Assembly: GCA_029555925.1 (NCBI GenBank)
Contig: JAKPQU010000502.1
Location: forward strand, 1 to 8,856
Length of the DNA stretch: 8,856 nt
Origin: Bacillota bacterium
GTDB lineage: Bacteria; Eremiobacterota; SpSt-956; JAKJGF01
Direction of reading: 5' to 3'
The first letter of the stretch is position 1. Each line of letters starts with the position of its first letter. Shown piece after piece: positions 6,696 to 8,856 of the stretch. The notes under the pieces are model-generated. The model saw nothing but the letters and a program-made list of their open reading frames with translations. It did no database searches and had not been told where the DNA came from. The translations under genes were made by a program, and so were the position numbers.

Positions 6696-7619
6696 ATGAA
6701 TATTATGACAATCATATTGAAAGAACATAAAAGACAGATTATTATAATAGGTATAGCCGTTATATTTCTATTGTTGAGCTTTTTTAAATATATACCGGAG
6801 AGTGTTGATAAATACTGGATGGGCTTAAAGTTATATCAATATATTATGATTGTCTGTTTAATATTAAATGTAATATCCGTTCTGGGCCCACTGAAATCAT
6901 TAAAACATTCTCTATCTCTTATGCTTGCCTGGTCGATTGCCTATTCAATGGTAGAGATAATATTTGTTAATACGTTTTATCTTATACCTGTATATACGGA
7001 AGCATTCCAGGATAACTTTAAAACCTTCTTTATACAGACCTGTTATCAATTTATCGGGATTATTATATTGCTGTCTTTTTTCTATAATAATAAAGCTGCA
7101 TGGAGTAAGAGTTTTTTAAGAGCAGGTAATATGAAAGCAGGAACTACGGCACTCGGCTATAAAGAACCTATGCCCTGGTATATGGTTGTAACAAGGTTCT
7201 CTGTTGCGGTTATTATAATATTTCTCATATTGCTCACAGTTCAGAATTTATGGCCTGCCTACAGCAATGAAAAATTTATAAATTATTTACCTGTATTACT
7301 GGGTACGGTAACAAATTGTCTGGTAGAAGAAATATTAAACAGAGGAATATTTCTGGGAGTATTTCTTCAGGAAATGAGCGGAGGAAAAGCAAACCTGCTG
7401 CAGGCCATAATATTCGGACTGCTGCACTGGCCTTCTTATACCCTGTTACATTATCTGATGAAAATAGTACTTTTTACATTTCTCGGATGGTTCTTCGGAA
7501 GAGCAACTATGGAAACAAAGGGGATTATGCCGTCAACAATCATGCATTCAGTCCTCATAGCATGCCTGTATGCTTCTTTGTTTATCTTTCAAATTACAGG
7601 TTTTAACTATTTTAAATAA
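6696..7619 (+). CDS. CPBP-family (CAAX-like) intramembrane metalloprotease
   Basis: A 307-residue, very hydrophobic polytopic membrane protein with about eight predicted membrane segments, including 14-30, 48-64, 76-97, 112-130, 165-183 and the helices around the motifs. The C-terminal half carries the three hallmarks of the CPBP/Abi (Rce1-like) family. These are EEILNR (211-216, the EExxxR motif), FGLLH (240-244, FxxxH) and H284 in STIMHSV, near the position of the third conserved His/Asn. The catalytic Glu and the ligand His residues are therefore present. Family members cleave prenylated or other membrane peptides, process bacteriocins or have unknown substrates, and nothing here selects among these. 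The start lies 3 bp after the hydrolase-fold stop. ATG at 6705 (residue 4) is an alternative start, and neither has a strong ribosome binding site, consistent with translational coupling. Confidence 0.88.
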   Translation: MNIMTIILKEHKRQIIIIGIAVIFLLLSFFKYIPESVDKYWMGLKLYQYIMIVCLILNVISVLGPLKSLKHSLSLMLAWSIAYSMVEIIFVNTFYLIPVYTEAFQDNFKTFFIQTCYQFIGIIILLSFFYNNKAAWSKSFLRAGNMKAGTTALGYKEPMPWYMVVTRFSVAVIIIFLILLTVQNLWPAYSNEKFINYLPVLLGTVTNCLVEEILNRGIFLGVFLQEMSGGKANLLQAIIFGLLHWPSYTLLHYLMKIVLFTFLGWFFGRATMETKGIMPSTIMHSVLIACLYASLFIFQITGFNYFK

Positions 7620-7687
7620 GGAAAGATTTTTTTCACCGGAATGGAAAAAAACCGGGAACACGGGGTTTTAACTATTTTAAATAAGGA
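7599..7687. repeat. 24-bp direct repeat flanking a 41-bp insert with its own inverted repeat
   Basis: Positions 7599-7622 and 7664-7687 are identical over 24 bp, or 28 bp with one mismatch. The first copy encodes the last six residues of the protease (GFNYFK), its TAA and a GGA. The second repeats all of this and supplies the real ribosome binding site of the hydratase gene. The intervening 41 bp contain a perfect inverted repeat, TTTTTTTC with GAAAAAAA around accggaatg (about 7627-7651). It could be a small insertion with a long target duplication or a segmental duplication. In RNA the T7/A7 stem would be a weak hairpin, not a standard terminator. Confidence 0.85.
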
Positions 7688-7699
7688 GAGAATTATATG
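7683..7699 (+). promoter_or_regulatory. Ribosome binding site of the hydratase gene, within the second repeat copy
   Basis: AAGGAGAG (7683-7690) precedes the ATG at 7697 by about 7 nt and is the strongest Shine-Dalgarno in the window. It lies at the end of the 24-bp direct repeat. The equivalent site in the first copy reads AAGGAAAG and is followed by a T-run rather than a start codon. Confidence 0.75.
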
Positions 7700-8473
7700 A
7701 GTAAAGATTTAAAACATATAGAATTTACCGTAGAAAAGGATGTGGCAAAAATCACCCTTAACAGGCCGCCTCTGAATGTAATGAATATAGAAATGCTCAA
7801 TGAACTGGGGACGACATTAAAATCAATACAGGATATGGCAGATATAAAACTTCTGGTAATAAATGCAGCAGGTAAAGCCTTTTCTGCAGGTCTGGATATA
7901 AAGGATCATTCGCCGGATAAAATAGAAAAACTCATATCTGTATTTAACAGGGTATTTTACCTGTTAAACAGTTTTAAGATTCCTACTATGTCCATAGTTC
8001 AGGGAGAAGGTGCTTTTGGAGGAGGATGCGAACTGGCTACATTCTGTGACATAGTAATTGCTACGGAAGAGGCAAAATTTGTTCAGCCCGAGTTAAAGGT
8101 AGGTGTAATTCCTCCAATAGCAGTGATTACGTATCAAAAAAAGATAGGCAAACATGGAGCATATGAAATGCTGCTTACAGGGAAAGAGCATAAAGCCACA
8201 CAGGCAGCCAGAATAGGTCTCATAAGCAAAGCTGTAACAGATGATAAACTGGAAGCAGAAGTAAGCAGAATAATAAAACGTATTACTTCAAACAGCGGCA
8301 TAATACTGAAGATGACCAAACAGGCTATGATAAAAACTGCCGATATGAATTTTGACGATGCAATTAAAGAAGTGGAAAAAATTTATTTAAAATCTTTAAT
8401 AAAAACGCAGGATGCAAGAGAAGGACTTAATGCGTTTCTGGAAAAAAGAAAACCTGTGTGGAAAAATAAATAA
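7697..8473 (+). CDS. Enoyl-CoA hydratase/isomerase (crotonase), cyclohexa-1,5-dienecarbonyl-CoA hydratase-like
   Basis: This 258-residue cytoplasmic crotonase is predicted to hydrate an unsaturated acyl-CoA. The N-terminal signature LNRPPLNVMNIEML (21-34) is followed by the first oxyanion-hole segment KAFSAGLDIKDH (60-71) and the second, GAFGGGCELATFCDIVIA (105-122). Both glutamates corresponding to the classic catalytic pair are present: Glu112 in GGCELA and Glu132 in QPELKVG. The combination SAGLDIKDHSPDKIEKL with QPELKVGVIPPIA is what I recall of cyclohexa-1,5-dienecarbonyl-CoA hydratases (Dch/BamR group, anaerobic aromatic degradation), which also have about the same length. Related sequences may serve other substrates, and no other gene of that pathway is in view, so the specific name is tentative. 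The gene has a strong ribosome binding site and lies 77 bp after the protease, so it may share the upstream transcript. A MeaB-type GTPase in the same window is another hint of CoA-thioester metabolism. Confidence 0.9.
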   Translation: MSKDLKHIEFTVEKDVAKITLNRPPLNVMNIEMLNELGTTLKSIQDMADIKLLVINAAGKAFSAGLDIKDHSPDKIEKLISVFNRVFYLLNSFKIPTMSIVQGEGAFGGGCELATFCDIVIATEEAKFVQPELKVGVIPPIAVITYQKKIGKHGAYEMLLTGKEHKATQAARIGLISKAVTDDKLEAEVSRIIKRITSNSGIILKMTKQAMIKTADMNFDDAIKEVEKIYLKSLIKTQDAREGLNAFLEKRKPVWKNK

Positions 8474-8604
8474 AAGAAAATGTTGGAGAATGAGAAAGGA
8501 GAAGGAATCAACAGGTACTGCTAAAAAGAAAACAGGTAAAGAAAATTTTAAAAAGTACAATAAAATAATAACATTCAGGCATAAAACTGAACGAAATTAT
8601 ATTT
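8474..8604. other. Spacer after the hydratase gene, no recognised gene
   Basis: The sequence is A-rich. It contains only a lysine-rich frame starting at ATG 8490 that runs into the dispersed element, with GGAG just 2 nt before the ATG, too close for normal initiation. No terminator hairpin with a T-run is visible directly after the hydratase stop. Confidence 0.6.
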
Positions 8605-8684
8605 ATATGAGAATAATAGAAGCTTATTCTTCACTGTTTACTAATTCTCATATTTGGTTGTGACCCCTCCGGTCATGCCTGTTA
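8605..8684 (-). repeat. Two-hairpin ~80-nt dispersed element, copy 2 (inverted relative to copy 1)
   Basis: Read on the minus strand, this copy starts with the same block as copy 1 (TAACAGGCATGACCGGAG, then GGGTCACAACCA). It ends with ATATGAGAAT, a 29-nt loop and ATTCTCATAT. On the plus strand the stem arms are 8605-8614 and 8644-8653, a perfect 10-bp pair. The loop (8615-8643) has the same length as in copy 1 but mostly different sequence; CAGTGAA is shared at the same loop position. The TGACC/GGTCA mini-hairpin is kept. This copy lies in the spacer about 130 bp after the hydratase stop and precedes no minus-strand gene, so it is not a leader here. Confidence 0.85.
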
Positions 8685-8724
8685 GTGCGAAATAAAATTC
8701 TAAAAAATACTCTTCAGTAAACAA

Positions 8725-8802
8725 CCACCGACCCTGTCGGTGGCTTTGGGGGACAAGACAACACCTCCTGACAATGTCATTCGTCGTTGTCTTTCCAAAG
8801 CC
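8725..8802 (-). other. Structured segment with three stems; candidate minus-strand terminator or small RNA/mobile-element end
   Basis: Three perfect inverted repeats are packed together. CCACCGAC (8725-8732) pairs with GTCGGTGG (8736-8743) around a 3-nt loop. GGCTTTGG (8742-8749) pairs with CCAAAGCC (8795-8802). Inside that, AAGACAAC (8755-8762) pairs with GTTGTCTT (8786-8793), and the apical loop contains the palindrome TGACAATGTCA (8769-8779). The first stem shares two bases with the second, so they would form alternatives or stack. On the minus strand the GC-rich 3-nt-loop hairpin is followed by TTGTTT and, after a weak TACT-GAAG-AGTA stem, by six T, which resembles intrinsic termination. 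On the plus strand only CTTT follows. Local GC content looks higher than in the rest of the window. Confidence 0.6.
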
Positions 8803-8856
8803 TCAATTGCTCTCCTCTAATCTCATTCTCTTGTTGAATACGTACATATCTTTTGA

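Noticed and set aside
8490..8663. Possible 57-residue lysine-rich small protein
   Set aside because: The frame runs into the dispersed element, ends in residues created by its conserved stem (SHIWL), and has no properly spaced ribosome binding site.
8716..8723. AGTAAACA as an inverted repeat of TGTTTACT in the loop of element copy 2 (8635-8642)
   Set aside because: Only 8 bp at a distance of over 70 bp in AT-rich sequence, with no extension. This is expected by chance.

Overview
The window is AT-rich bacterial DNA: compact genes, AGA-dominated arginine codons, GGAG-type ribosome binding sites, one TTG start and short intergenic gaps. I cannot assign a phylum. A MeaB-type GTPase and an enoyl-CoA hydratase resembling cyclohexa-1,5-dienecarbonyl-CoA hydratase would fit an anaerobe with acyl-CoA metabolism, but that is inference. 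Nothing indicates a phage. The right edge (about 8700-8856) looks richer in GC than the rest and may belong to a different unit.

Layout. Positions 1-163 hold no gene but contain a palindrome built from 7-bp repeats. A MeaB-family GTPase (164-1072, minus) and a GT4 glycosyltransferase (1215-2456, plus) are transcribed divergently from a 142-bp AT-rich spacer. A second 7-bp repeat array (2520-2550) lies beyond the glycosyltransferase, so arrays sit past the 3' ends of both divergent genes. A four-gene plus-strand cluster follows: a 1033-residue coiled-coil/PQQ-type beta-propeller fusion (2669-5770), an alpha/beta-hydrolase-fold protein with degraded catalytic positions (5775-6692), a CPBP intramembrane protease (6696-7619) and an enoyl-CoA hydratase (7697-8473). 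The first three genes are separated by 3-4 bp and are probably co-transcribed. The hydratase is 77 bp further on, behind a 24-bp direct repeat that copies the end of the protease gene. Positions 8474-8856 hold no complete gene.

The most unusual signal is non-coding. An element of about 80 nt occurs twice, at 2560-2640 (plus) and 8605-8684 (minus), in inverted orientation on either side of the four-gene cluster. Each copy has a nearly identical 42-nt block containing a small TGACC/GGTCA hairpin. This leads into a perfect 10-bp stem closing a loop of exactly 29 nt, and the two loops differ strongly. Copy 1 lies in the likely leader of the fusion gene, ending 11 nt before its Shine-Dalgarno. Near the right edge a second structured stretch (8725-8802) contains three nested or adjacent stems and may mark the end of a minus-strand gene beyond the window.

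How the genes work together is not clear. The fusion protein has no signal peptide or membrane segment and should be cytoplasmic. The hydrolase-fold protein has an N-terminal hydrophobic segment and the protease is polytopic, so the cluster may combine a cytoplasmic scaffold with two envelope proteins. The hydratase looks like an ordinary metabolic enzyme.
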